Below are positions 46,970 through 58,351 of a DNA stretch of 64,000 nucleotides, in pieces. A program made the position numbers and the translations under genes. The notes beneath the pieces are model-generated. The model worked only from the letters and a program-made list of their open reading frames with translations, searched no databases and had not been told where the DNA came from. Source of the stretch: Epiperipatus broadwayi (taxonomy: Eukaryota; Onychophora; Udeonychophora; Euonychophora; Peripatidae); the NCBI GenBank assembly GCA_028023455.1, contig JAQFVV010000347.1, positions 562,001 to 626,000 of the forward strand. The letters run 5' to 3'. Each line of letters begins with the position of its first letter. Position 1 is the first letter of the stretch.

Positions 46970-47627
46970 ATATTATTACAATCTTTTAGGATATAATTTA
47001 AAGTTTAAAACCCTTCACCTATTATCTTTTCTATCAAAATGTCCAACTCAGCTTCTTTTCAATCTTTTATCTCTTTCAATATTCTTAGTTTTCTCACTCA
47101 TATATTTCATTTGTGATCTTCTCTGCTACTCATAACATCAGAAGTCTGAAGTTCTTGTATGACTGTTCTGTTAAGTTTCTGAGTCAGATCCAAAATTATT
47201 ATAACTATTACATTTTAGGCAAAACACTAAGCAAAAATTGTGAACTTTATTCAAATTTTAAGCAAATCTCATATATCTTTTTGCATATAATTATTTTCCA
47301 TATCTAATAAAAAGCTTTATTTCAAATTCATAGACACATTTCCTTTTAATATTTATATCATTTCTACCAAATGCACTCCATCCAAATTTAATTTTATGAT
47401 TAATTTCTTCTATTATGTTTTCATCTACATTAGTAATATGACTAAGGTATTTGTAGTTGTTATTTTTTTCTAATTTATTATTATCAATCTTGATTTTCTT
47501 CCTTTGAGAAAATTCATTGTTCATTACTTTAATCTTTTTAATATTTTAGTCCTATTGTTTGGCTTTTATCTGATAACTCTTGCAATATTTTGTAATGCCC
47601 TAAAACTTTATTTGTAAAAGCAATTAC
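46970..47627 (-). pseudogene. RTE LINE relic, C-terminal half
   Basis: Aligns with plus-strand 58520-59110 of the intact RTE. A minus-strand open segment at 47524-47291 keeps the recognisable NYKYL..IxNxDxNIxEEINHxIKxGWSAFGRN block that follows the RT palm in this LINE. Flanking sequence is frameshifted. A separate, older insertion from the one at 20-27 kb. Confidence 0.75.
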
Positions 47628-47629
47628 AC

Positions 47630-47830
47630 CACCTAATTATAAGAAATTTGAAGACAAACTTTCAAGCTCTTTTTAGCTATCTCCTCTATGTCATACAACT
47701 AATACACATGACCACACACATGTGAATAAAATAAATAATCTCCAATATACATATTTTGTGCAGAACCAGTACTTTTCAGTATGTGGTCATGTGTATTGGT
47801 ATTTATTTTCAATCTAGTATCATTTTACTA
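47630..47830 (-). mobile_element. Hammerhead family 1 repeat, inactive
   Basis: Minus strand: ribozyme region, linker (attcacatgtgtgtggtcatg) and tRNA-like outer end. The core is CTGAAAA and GAAA has become CAAA, so the ribozyme is dead. At 47780-47800 a short inverted copy of the linker (atgtggtcatgtgtattgg) shows this was once an inverted pair. Confidence 0.55.
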
Positions 47831-48567
47831 TTTCATTGGATAGTTTGAAGTCTTCTTATTATTTTTGTGTTAGGCATCCAAATTTGAAATTCAGATGCTT
47901 AATTATTTAATCATAAGTCATTAATTTTTTTTTTACTTTGAACATTTAAAATTCTGGTTTTATTACAGACAAATTTATATTACAGCATCAAATATGTATG
48001 TGTATAGGGTCGGTTATAATGGCTGTAACCACAGTTAACAATTTTTTATTTCCAACCTGGTAACTCTGTTTGATGTAGCAAATAATCTTAATATAATTAT
48101 AAAGTAAGAAATGACATGTAATTACCTTTTTTCACTTTACATATAGTTTTTTTCATTATTTATAAATAGGTTTTTAAAATTAATAGCCATTACAGTAATC
48201 TCATCTTAGATAATGCTTACATAGTGCTGTTTAGCAGCATATTTTTTTCTCACAACAATTATGCCACTTAATATAAGTTTTAATAATCAATAAATACTAA
48301 AAGGATATAGTTGATAAGTACCTATTTAATGCTGTTTCAACCACTATCATCTCACTAATAAAGGCCTTAAAATAGAAACTAGTCTGGAGATATGGGATGG
48401 TTCAACACTAGATAATTATTTATTAAGTATTGCTCACCTGGATTAATTGACTACCAGAACTTACACTAAGAAGCATAATTATAAGAAAAAAGCAATTTTG
48501 TATTATATATATATATATTGATATAAAGATTTTTATGGATTATAGATGTAAATTACATATTTTATCG
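47831..48567. other. AT-rich DNA, no gene seen
   Basis: No recognisable features other than TA runs near 48506. Confidence 0.5.
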
Positions 48568-49593
48568 GTTCATCTATGTATGATTTTTACAATTAATATA
48601 CCAACATTTCAGCTTGGTTAACAAGCCATCAACCATGTGATTAAGATGGTTGTAGGTGCACTGTAAACACTGGTTTATAACAATTTTAAAATTCCATTAA
48701 TAAGAAAAAACAGATGTGTAAAATTGCAAAAATCAGAAAATTTTTAGAGTAATATGTTTTTTAAAAAAATATTCCAAATAGGAGGAAGTTTACATGAGTA
48801 ATCATGTTTATTGATACAATTTAGTCTTTTATTTCAATGGCTTCTGTGATCTTACATGGGTAGAGTGGGTCACATCTGAATAGGATCCTGGTATTAAAGA
48901 AATCAGTATTATGACCTGAATCCATAGTATGGAGTAAGTGTGCCCAAAATCATTAAAATACAAAATAAATTTAAAAAAAAGAAAATATTAGAATTTGTAT
49001 TTCTTATATAAAATAAACTACAGTATTAAAGACATATACTAAAATGGTACAATATAAAAACAGCTTATACTACTTATCAAAATAACATAACCAAGCCTAA
49101 AGATTCAATCCCTCTTGAGGCTTTTGGAGTTTATAAAACTTTATTTGGCATTTGCAAAGCTTTTTACATAAGTATGAGCAATCATTGCATTAGTTTTAGA
49201 AGAAATGAACATGCTAATACAGTTAAATTTCAGGTTATAATATTGAATTTTCTAATACCAGGATCATATCCTGATGTGGTACTATCTACCATTAGATCAG
49301 AGAAGCCATTGAGATACTAAAAAGACAAACTTGTATCAATAAACATGATAATACATGCAAACTTCATTCTATTTGAAAAAAATTTTCAAAAACATATTTC
49401 TCTAAAAAAATTCTGATTTTTGTGATTTTATATAAGTTTGTTCTATTTGTGAAACTTTAGAATTGTTATAAATCATATTTATAGAGCATATACAACCATC
49501 TTTAAAATATTCTATTCATCACCCAGTTGATGGCTTGTGTAATTAATGTGAAACTTCAGTATATTAATTATAAAAATCATACATGGATGAATC
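48568..49593. mobile_element. Long foldback element, about 1 kb
   Basis: Inverted repeats of several hundred bp: left gttcatctatgtatgattttt through about 48910, right from about 49240 to aaaaatcatacatggatgaat. Matching inner landmarks are ataggatcctggtatt and aataccaggatcatat, and catgtttattgatac and tatcaataaacatg. The central 330 bp is not symmetric and has no transposase frame. Confidence 0.7.
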
Positions 49594-49727
49594 ATACTTT
49601 TAGGGGATGTTTTAGATAATTAACTTAATTCGAAAGCACTTAACCTAGAACAAACTGTTGGAAGCCGAGGATTAAAGAAAAACTGACAGGCTGATTGCAT
49701 TTAAAAGGAAATTCATATATAAATTGT

Positions 49728-49833
49728 AACCTTATTACCCAACTCCATTTAAAGTAGATCGATTGTTATTTGGAATGTTTTAAAAAGATTTAAAAAAATT
49801 ATAAGTGAATTACATTAATAGGCAATTGAAGGA
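49728..49833 (+). repeat. Dispersed repeat, copy 1
   Basis: aaccttattacccaactcca and the following roughly 100 bp recur at 63875-64000 in the same orientation with a 20-bp AT insertion there. Family not identified. Confidence 0.65.
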
Positions 49834-49905
49834 AAAACTGATATATTTTATTTTTTTACATCCATCTGTGCTGAGTATGTTATTTATATTTTTCTTTAGC
49901 TTATC

Positions 49906-50632
49906 ATTCCAATATCAGCCTTTCAATCTAATTGAGCACGCGCCTTTGAGAGTGTTAAATAAATGAATACTCTCCTCTTCACTCCAAGATATAGCATTTA
50001 TGCAGGAATAAAAAGAATCCCTCTTATTCCTATGACTCAAATTCTTTTATATGAGCAAATCTGAAGAACTTCTGAAGAGAGCATGAGTAGATTCTCACTT
50101 TAAATTACTATTTATGATGTTTTTTGACTGAATGACGTCGGTGTAATTACTTAGAATTTACTAGACGTCATTCTTACTGAAACTTAATTATGAGTAAATA
50201 AGCAAATATTTTATCTAGCACCATGCTTGCAATTATATTTCATTCCAATATCAGCCTTTCAAGCTAATTGAGCATGCACCTTTGAGAGTGTTAAATAAAT
50301 GAATACTCTCCTCTTCAATCCAAGATATAGCATTTATGCAGGAATAAAAAGAATCCCTCTTATTCCTACAACTCAAATTCTTTTATATGAGCAAATCTGA
50401 AGAACTTCTGAAGAGAGCGTGAGTAGATTCTCACTTTAAATTACTATTTACGATGTTTTTTGACTGAATGACGTCGGTGTAATTACTTAGAATTTACTAG
50501 ATGTCATTCTTACTGAAACTTAATTATGAGTAAATAAGCAAATATTTTATCTAGTGCCATGCTTGCAATTATATTTAATTCCAATATCAGCCTTTCAAGC
50601 TAATTGAGCATGTGCCTCTGAGAGTGTTAAAT
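49906..50632 (+). repeat. 336-bp tandem repeat, 2.2 copies
   Basis: Units start at 49906, 50242 and 50578 with attccaatatcagcc; copies differ at about a dozen positions. Each unit contains a palindromic pair gacgtc...gacgtc/atgtc about 30 bp apart. 336 bp is twice a typical nucleosome repeat of 168. May be the seed of a satellite or a tandem transposon fragment. Confidence 0.85.
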
Positions 50633-51783
50633 ATATTATTTTGATATTATAAATTGATTATAATGATTGACGTTTCAGTATGACATAATTTAAGGTGTGG
50701 TTAATTAGTGCAATTGAAATTAATCATATCAATAATTTAATTTTCCTATAATTACTCATAATTTTGGTATAATTTTATAGATGAAATATAGAAATATGGT
50801 TTATTAGATTTGAAAGTAGTTTAAACTAAATTTAACCTAGTTTAATTAATTGATAGGTTGTAAATTCTCCCCAAGTATTATATATATATATATACTGTTA
50901 AATGGTCTCATTTTATGATATACAAATGAGAAAAAGATTTTTTTTGTTGTTGGTTGATATAGGAGGTAAAGAAGAAAATAAGGAAGAAAAACTTCTTGTA
51001 AAATATTTTAAATGAGAAGAAATTGGTAATATCAATTTTACTATTATTTAAAATTAGTGTGCTCATTTATTATGAAGATGTAAAAGTCAAAATTTCTGTC
51101 CTAGGGAACACTTGCTCTGACACTTTTCAATTTATGACTGAGGGAAACAATATTCATCATATTTGTGGAATGCATTGCAATATTCAATAATACCAAGCAA
51201 AATGGTGTAAAGGAAAAGAAAACAGAATTTGTAAATTAAAGTTCTGATTTAATTTGAAATGTTAAGTTCAAAGGGAATATTACTGATTAAATAATACTCT
51301 TTCATATTAATCTATGTAATACTTTGGATTGTCATGCTGCTTCGATAAATTCTTTTTTTTTATTATTCATTATCAAAACTATTCGGTATGTGAATGATGT
51401 ATATTTAAGCATAAATTTATTGCTGTCAGTGAAGACCTTAAAATATATATTGTGCTTCAAACATCTTTACTGCTCAGATAAAGTCATTTCATTTTCTTTC
51501 TTTTTTTTTATTAATTAAGGAATTTGTTAAAGCTTACCTGGATATATTAATGATGTTTGAAATTAATCCTAAATTTCCAGTTGTGAGTGGAATTGTGAAA
51601 TTATATATATTATACTTTGGATATTCATGTTGCTAAGATAAAATTATTCATTAAATTATTTATGACATCCTTAAAGATTATTTGGATATGCAGACAGTAT
51701 TTGTAATTTATTCGAGAAAGCCATTTATTAATGGAAATATAAAATTATATATATGTAAAATTATATATTATATAAAAGATACA
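50633..51783. other. AT-rich DNA, no gene seen
   Basis: Contains TA runs near 50880 and scattered short frames. No family recognised. Confidence 0.5.
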
Positions 51784-52068
51784 TAATTAACCTGAAGTTC
51801 CTGTAAAGTTAATGTCACATATGAATCTTCCTATTAATCCACCATGGCAACCAAGCCTAGCAACATTGCTCCTTACTAAAGACTCTTCTTTGCCTCGACT
51901 ACACACCCTTTCCATATCCCCTTTCCATTTCATATGTATCCCCTTCCCTCTCACCACATTGTACTTGAACTTCATTTTGCCATGTAGTCATCCCTTTGTA
52001 AACCTTTTAACTGTTGTGTATTTTGTCTTTTTAATGAATAAAAGCTTTCATCACTGAGGAAAAAAAAG
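51784..52068 (+). other. Possible retroposed transcript 3' end
   Basis: A pyrimidine-rich, less AT-biased patch (about 51810-52030) ends with AATAAA at 52037-52042 and, about 20 bp later, a run of eight A's at 52060-52067. That arrangement is what a processed, polyadenylated RNA copy would leave. An 81-codon plus-strand frame (51812-52057) has no domain I recognise, so its source is unknown. Confidence 0.3.
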
Positions 52069-52725
52069 TTACTTGTAGTATTATCATGAAGTAAATCTTT
52101 ATTTAAAATGGTGATATATTGGGTGATAAATAAACAAAGAATGATCAATTTATTGTTCAGTAGAAGACTCTACAATTGTATAATTATATTAGGAGTTATT
52201 TGGAGATATGAAATATTTGGTCAGATTTGTAATTCGTAAATTACGCATGATTAACTGAAGATATTTGGATATCTAAGCTTTTCATAGGAATATTTATAAT
52301 GCAATGAGAATATAGAAATGAAAAGCAAGTACTTAATAATATTCAAACTATACACACTAAATGTACTTTAAGCATTGAGTATTATTTTGGGTATCTTGTG
52401 CAAGATGGTATAAAGTTAAAATGTGGGTGGGGGGGGATTTTATTTTTTTGTGTGTGTATGTTTTACATTTAATAGTTATACATATGTCTGTGCAATATTG
52501 TATGCTACATAAATTATGGGTTACGAATTAAAATGAAGATGACGTCACATTAATATTTGATCTTAAGAAGGGGATAGATGTTGGTCATTGATGATTAAAA
52601 TTTATCATTATTTGTTTTCAAAGATATTAAATGATATTATAATTGTAATATTGAACTTTAATATTGTGGTGATAACATTTATTACCATTTATTCTAAAAT
52701 ATGTTTAATAGCCTTATATATATAT
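52069..52725. other. AT-rich DNA, no gene seen
   Basis: A short G run near 52427. Ends in the TA tract that is the target of the following LTR element. Confidence 0.5.
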
Positions 52726-54579
52726 TGTGACGACCACGTAAAGTCGTCGTCACACATATATATTTATTAATAAACTTAGATAAGTTAGCTACTAGAAAGT
52801 AGTAAAGGTAAATGGGTTAGCTACTAGAAATTAAAAAAAAAGAAGGAAAAGAAAAAGTTGTGATTCAGAAATAGCAAAATTACTTTGATTTTTTATTAAT
52901 AGTAAGAGAAGGGGAGGGGTGCATAAAGAAATGCGTCTCTTTCTCTCTTTTTAAAAAAAACAACTAGTTAGTCAAATGCTTGAAAGTTATTTCTGTTATT
53001 GTGGGGAAGGGGAAGGGGATGCATAAAGAAATGCGTCTTTTTCTCTCACATAAAAACTATTGTGATAAATTCAGATAAAGTGTAAAACATAAACTTGAAA
53101 AATGAATTATAAACTTTTAAGTAAAAATTAAAATGAAATATGTAATATAAAAACAATATGGCCGTATAAATTAGAGGTGTGAAAGTCTGTTGGACTAATT
53201 GAATTCCTCGGACAAAGAAGAATGTATATGAAAGAAAAGTTTATAATTATAGCTCGATTAATTAAAACCTACATTCCAGCCACTAATTAAAGAAATTGAT
53301 AAGAATTCATTGGAAATCTAAGCATTAATTAAATTTTACAAAAAAAAAACAATGAACAAAAGAAAGGACAGTAAGACCAGAATTACAATTATTATCTGAT
53401 TATTATGAGTAGAGATTTTGAAGAAGCAGCAGCTAAAAAGAAAAATGAAAGAAGTGCGCGGCTAGTGGCGTTAAAGGGACGTGGGTTCGTACTCGATCCG
53501 TCTCATCACTGACTCACAATGTATAAGATCTAGGCCTGACCTGCTAGAGAGACCACTGCTTCTGTAACTGAATGACTTAAAATCTACTTAAAGAGTCAAG
53601 AAGAAGTAAGAACTGGAATGAGAAATAACCAAATCAAATTGAGAGAGAAAACCAATCCAGCTGACAGTGAAGGACATACCGTCTCTACAAAACAAGGGAT
53701 CATCTCCCATTGGATGATAACGAGTGCTCTAAAGGAATGCCCATGGAAACAATTACAATGAAAACCTAGGTAATTAAAGCAGGCATGCATTTTATTTTAA
53801 TATTCGTAAATTAATAAGGAAGGAACAATCTTGATAAATCTACAACTCTGCCCAATAGGGCTTCAAAATAACTTTAATATTCGATATGTTTTTCCCTATT
53901 TTATTATAGCTACATATTTATATAAGTGTGTATTTTATTGTGTAATTTTTTATATATGTGTGTGTTATTACTCTTATGTATTTATATCAGTGTGGTTGCC
54001 ATTAAACATTATTCATTATTTAAAAGTGTTTAGACTTGCGTTATTGTATTATCACCAAGCTACGACAGGGGGGGAACTGTAATTTATCGATTAAAGAGTA
54101 AGGCTGTTTTTAAAGGTATTCGTGTGCTGCTTGTTTGTGAGAATCTCCCAATTATATAAAAATAAATAGCAAGCACTGGACATTTGTAAATTTCTTGGAA
54201 ATAGTTTTGCTTTGTTCAGCAGCCAAGAGTATTTTGACCGGGAAATATAATGCCAAGATAATATGTACATATTGCCTCGGGGTTCAGTCAAGGGTAGAGA
54301 TATGAAGTAAATTTGTATCTGTATTTGCTCTCTGCTTGCATTGTAATGGCATTGGCTATTAATTAAAATGATTGAGATATTTGTATTAAAACTAAACTAA
54401 ATAAACAATATCCATTACAGTTGGAGATCAAGCCGGGATATTTCATTGATAGATAATTGATTAATAAATAGATAAATGAAAGGAAGAATAAAATTCTATA
54501 AAATAAATGTAGGTGAAAATAAGTAGAATAAAATAGAAATCAATCGATCAATCAGGCCAAAAGTCATTTTTCCGTTACA
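52726..54579 (+). repeat. 5' LTR (1854 bp)
   Basis: Starts TGTGACGAC with complement GTCGTCACA 20 bp later, forming a terminal hairpin; ends CCGTTACA. It contains purine-rich and CT-rich stretches (for example gcataaagaaatgcgtctct and a near repeat about 100 bp downstream). About 160 bp before its end lies a second LTR-end-like sequence (see 54415). Confidence 0.85.
54415..54439 (+). promoter_or_regulatory. Relict LTR end plus primer-site-like sequence
   Basis: TTACA-GT-TGGAGATCAAGCCGGGAT inside the LTR. The 18 bases from TGG at 54422 have the form of a tRNA 3'-end complement (CCA, acceptor strand, then T-stem CCCGG). The true LTR boundary at 54579 is followed by the related TTACA-AT-TAAGGGCCAGTCTGGGAT. 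Also present in the 3' LTR near 62020. Confidence 0.45.
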
Positions 54580-54986
54580 ATTAAGGGCCAGTCTGGGATA
54601 TTTTCACATTTACAAGTTCAACCCATTTGAATTTGAGTATAACAAAATGAAATAGTTTATGCAATAATTAATAAACAAATCAAAAAATAGCTTGGTGGTA
54701 AACAAAAGCAAGAAATAAATAAAATAATAAAGGGGGGAAAGGAAAGAAAGAGAATGTGATATAATTTGGGAAGTTAGATCGTAAATTGGAGGCAGATGTG
54801 GAGGGGTCTTGAAGGCAGGCATGGGTGAGTGAAGATTAGTGAGTGGGGTGGGGTGAGTTGAACCAATGTACCTAGTGTCAATAAAATATAAAGGAAATTG
54901 AATAAGATAATCCTATAAGGATAGGGTTAGAATAGTAAAGCCGTAAAATAAAATATAAGTGATTAGTGTGTGTGTATTAGACAGAT
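54580..54986 (+). other. Leader between 5' LTR and gag-like ORF
   Basis: About 400 bp beginning attaagggccagtctgggat, which may serve as the primer-binding region although it lacks the usual TGG at its start. Otherwise non-coding, purine-rich near 54730-54860. Confidence 0.45.
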
Positions 54987-56099
54987 TTGATGCACATGAG
55001 GTCAAAAACAAAAATGGATGTTCTAGTTGGCGAAATAGAAAAAACCTCTGAAAAACAAATAGAACCGTCCAGAGAAATAGCCAGTGAAGGAGATATAGAA
55101 ATTAGAAAGGGAATGGAGACAATGGTTGATGATAAAAATAAAATAGAAAGTTATAGTATAATGGATATGTTAACGAAAATAATAGAAGGCCAGCAACAGT
55201 TGGTTATGGAAATGAGGGGAAGAGATGAAAGAAATATAAGAAGGATTGAAGAGTTGGATGAACGACTAAATAAGAAGTTTAGTCAAAAGGTGGAACAAGT
55301 AAATGAAAAATGTGAACAAACCTCATATCAGGTTAAGGTGGCGAATGAAAGGCTGGATCACCAGGATGAATTACTAGGGAAAATAGAGCAGTGCCTTCTG
55401 GGAGAGTGGGATAACATAAAACATGGCATTGAGTTGAAAGTAAATGAGGAGATGGAGTATGTCGAATATAAACTGGAAACAATGTGCCATGAAATAGAAC
55501 AAGTTAAGTTAGAGCAAGGGGAGAAAATTGAAGTAATAAAAGAGGATAATGGAAAGGTTATAGAAAACATACGACTAGATGTAAATCAGTTAGCGAACAC
55601 AGTTGAGAAGATAGAAGTGAGGGTAGAAAGATATGAAAATAAAATAGAAAATATGATAGAGATGACCAAAGCTAATAGTAAAGTACAAGAAAGTGTAAGC
55701 AAGTGCTTGCAAATAAGTCGCGAAAGTAACAATGTGGAGCAAATGCTTATAGGCCTAGAAAGTAAGACTGCTGGGCAGGTTACTGAGTTGCTGAGTGCGT
55801 TTGACAGCACTAGGCCTAATTACAATGCGGAGGATTGGGGATTTAAACCCCAGCCCAAAGATCTGCACATAGGGAGGATGCAATTCAATCCTCATCGCAA
55901 TTATTGGGAAGGAAACCAGGCATTTCCTGGTAGATCAGAAAGGGTTAAAATGTCTGAACAGGCCAGAAGAGGTTCAGACCTCAATTATCCAGATGGGCAA
56001 GCCAACTCTAGTGGACATCAGAACAGTGCTCCAGTTTCAAGCACAAGTGGATATAAGTATAGTAGAAAAAATGATAAGAAGCCTCCAAACAAAAACTAA
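54987..56099 (+). CDS. Gag-like coiled-coil protein of LTR element
   Basis: 370 codons opening with two adjacent Met codons. Residues about 60-250 are rich in E, K, Q with leucine, isoleucine and valine at heptad spacing, predicting a long parallel coiled coil. Residues about 275-370 are G, S, N, P-rich and basic at the end, suited to RNA or membrane contact. It lies alone between two LTRs, in the sense orientation, where Gag would be. No CCHC zinc knuckle, major-homology region or protease is visible, so it may be only the N-terminal part of a longer Gag polyprotein. The intact frame within a diverged element hints that it was maintained until recently or is young. Confident as an ORF, moderate as Gag. 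Confidence 0.65.
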   Translation: MMHMRSKTKMDVLVGEIEKTSEKQIEPSREIASEGDIEIRKGMETMVDDKNKIESYSIMDMLTKIIEGQQQLVMEMRGRDERNIRRIEELDERLNKKFSQKVEQVNEKCEQTSYQVKVANERLDHQDELLGKIEQCLLGEWDNIKHGIELKVNEEMEYVEYKLETMCHEIEQVKLEQGEKIEVIKEDNGKVIENIRLDVNQLANTVEKIEVRVERYENKIENMIEMTKANSKVQESVSKCLQISRESNNVEQMLIGLESKTAGQVTELLSAFDSTRPNYNAEDWGFKPQPKDLHIGRMQFNPHRNYWEGNQAFPGRSERVKMSEQARRGSDLNYPDGQANSSGHQNSAPVSSTSGYKYSRKNDKKPPNKN

Positions 56100-57104
56100 G
56101 CCTAAAGAAAATAAATGGACGGATATGTCAGTTTGATGAAACGGATAACGTCATGGAATCACAAGAAATAAAGTTGATTTTTTTTACATATGACAGGTGG
56201 GGCAAATCATCTCATGACAAATAATTAAAGTTACAATAATAAGTAAATAAGAAAAAAAAGTAGTAGTGTTCATGAAGTGAAATCAATGATAAGCTTAATG
56301 TGTGTTTAGGTGCAGTCAAGCACAGCAAAACAAATGTCGTAAATAAAGTAACAACAGAAAAAACGGAAATTGGTAAATAATTTATTCGTGCAACAATCTG
56401 TCAATTGTAAATGCAGATATAATTAGCAAATAAATAAAAGTAAAAGTAGAAATAAGAATTGTTTAGGCTCATTAATGATCCAATTAATAATTAATAAAGT
56501 AAAATAAGCGAATAATAGTGATAATACTTAAATGATAGATATCACTAATAGGTGCATGAGGTTGCAGATTGAGGCATATGTGTGTGTGTGGATGCATTAT
56601 GTTTGGGTCATATTTTGAATTTGATTTAGCTGACTCTTTGCTAACTGTAGATTCTCATGGTGTTTGGTGGTAAACTTTTAAATGAAGAGCCAGTAAGAAT
56701 CCTGGACTCATTACATAATAAGAATTAGTGTCTCGAAATAAATAAATAAATAAATAAAGAAATAAGAATTTGTTGTTTGCGCAAGATGAACAGGCAGTAG
56801 AAATATCCTGCTGTACACACACTTTAAACCCTTTTAAGTTTTTTAATAGAGAGGTAAGTTGTGCCATGGTCTCATATGCGTAGAGATTAAATTGATTGAT
56901 CAGCCAAAATAGATCGGAATGAATTGAGTAGTTTTACCTAGCTGTCTCTCTGCAGTCATTCTCATCATCATCACTTGTCGTGATAGAGTGGCAAATTACA
57001 TAATAGAAGCAGAAGTAATAGTTGAAAGCAAAGAATTAAAATAAGCTCTCATCTCAGACTAAGATTTGACCTGATTTTAATTCTCAAAAGCGGGCGGAGT
57101 GTAA
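56100..57104 (+). other. Non-coding interior of LTR element
   Basis: About 1 kb with no surviving gag, pol or env homology that I recognise. The end (57086-57104) is tcaaaagcgggcggagtgta-like, the expected place for the polypurine tract, though interrupted by pyrimidines. Confidence 0.5.
57086..57104 (+). promoter_or_regulatory. Candidate polypurine tract
   Basis: AAAAGCGGGCGGAGTGTAA immediately precedes the TGTGATG start of the 3' LTR. G and A rich with GTAA at the junction, as in many Ty3/Gypsy elements. The C and T interruptions lower confidence. Confidence 0.5.
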
Positions 57105-58337
57105 TGTGATGACCACATAAAGTCGTTGTCACACATATATATTTATTAATAAACTTAGATAAGTTAGCTACTAGAAAGTAATAAAGGTAAATGGGTTAGC
57201 TACTAGAAATTAAAAAAAAAGAAGAAAAAGAAAAAGTTGAGATTCAGAAATGTTGAAATTACTTTGATTTTTTATTAATAGTAAGAGAAGGGGAGGGGGT
57301 GCATAAAGAAATGCATCTCTTTCAATCTTTTTAAAAAAACAACTAGTTAGTCAAATGCTTGAAAGTTATTTCTGTTATTGTGGGAGAGGGGAAGGGGATG
57401 CATAAAGAAATGCGTCTTTTTCTCTCGCATAAAAACTATTGTGATAAATTCAAATAAAGTGTAAAACATAAACTTGAAAAATGAATTATAAACTTTTAAG
57501 TAAAAATTAAAATGAAATATGTAATATAAAAACAATATGGCCATATAAATTAGAGGTGTGAAAGTTTGTTGGACTAATTGAATTCCTCGGACAAAGAAGA
57601 ATGTATATGAAAGAAAAGTTTATAACTATAGCTCGATTAATTAAAACCTACATTCCAGCCGCTAATTAAAGAAATTGATAAGAATTCATTGGAAATCTAA
57701 GCATTAATTAAATTTCACAAAAAAAAAAAAACAATGAACAAAAGAAAGGACAGTAAGACCAGAATTACAATTATTATCTGATTATTACGAGTAGAGATTT
57801 TGAAGAAGCAGCAGTTAAAAAGAAAAATGAAAGAAGTGCGCGGCTAGTGGTGTTAAAGGGATGTGGGTTCGTACTCGACCCGTCTCACTCCTGACTCACA
57901 ATGTATAAGATCTAGGCCTGACCTGCTAGAGAGACCATGGCTTCTGTAACTGAACGACTTAAAATCTACTTAAAGAGTCAAGAAGAAGTAAGAACTGGAA
58001 CGAGAAATAACCAAATCAAATTGAGAGAGAAAACCAATCCAGCTGACAGTGAAGGACATACCGTCTCTACAAAAAAAGGGATGATCTCCCAATGGACGAT
58101 AACGAGCGCTCTAAATGAATGCCCATGGAAACAATTACAATGAAAACTTAGGTAATTAAAGCAGGCATGCATTTTATTTTAATATTCATAAATTCATAAG
58201 GAAGGAACAATCTTGATAAATCTAGAACTCTGCCCAATAGGGCTTCAAAATAACTTTAATATTCAATAGGTTTTTCCCTATTTTATTATAGTTACATATT
58301 TATATAAGTGTGTATTTTATTGTGTAATTTTTTATAT
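57105..58337 (+). repeat. 3' LTR, part before RTE insertion
   Basis: Matches 52726-53953. A 68-codon frame at 57937-58143 exists in this copy but has neither the ATG nor an open frame in the 5' LTR. Confidence 0.85.
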
Positions 58338-58351
58338 CATCATCATCATCA

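Noticed and set aside
49906-50632. 336-bp tandem repeat as a hammerhead retrozyme array
   Set aside because: It contains CTGAAGA, which fits the loose CUGANGA core, but there is no GAAA after a stem II and no complementary stem I.
53450-53520. tRNA-like B box (gggttcgtactcg) inside the LTR at 52.7 kb
   Set aside because: No matching A box or acceptor stem could be recognised around it; too weak to call a captured SINE or tRNA.
55358-55810. Minus-strand frames under the gag-like ORF
   Set aside because: Antisense of the coiled-coil ORF; the serine and leucine-rich composition is the expected shadow of Glu and Lys codons.
57937-58143. A 68-codon frame in the 3' LTR as an LTR-encoded protein
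   Set aside because: The 5' LTR copy lacks the ATG and has an early in-frame stop; the differences between the copies are mostly amino-acid changing, so there is no sign of selection.
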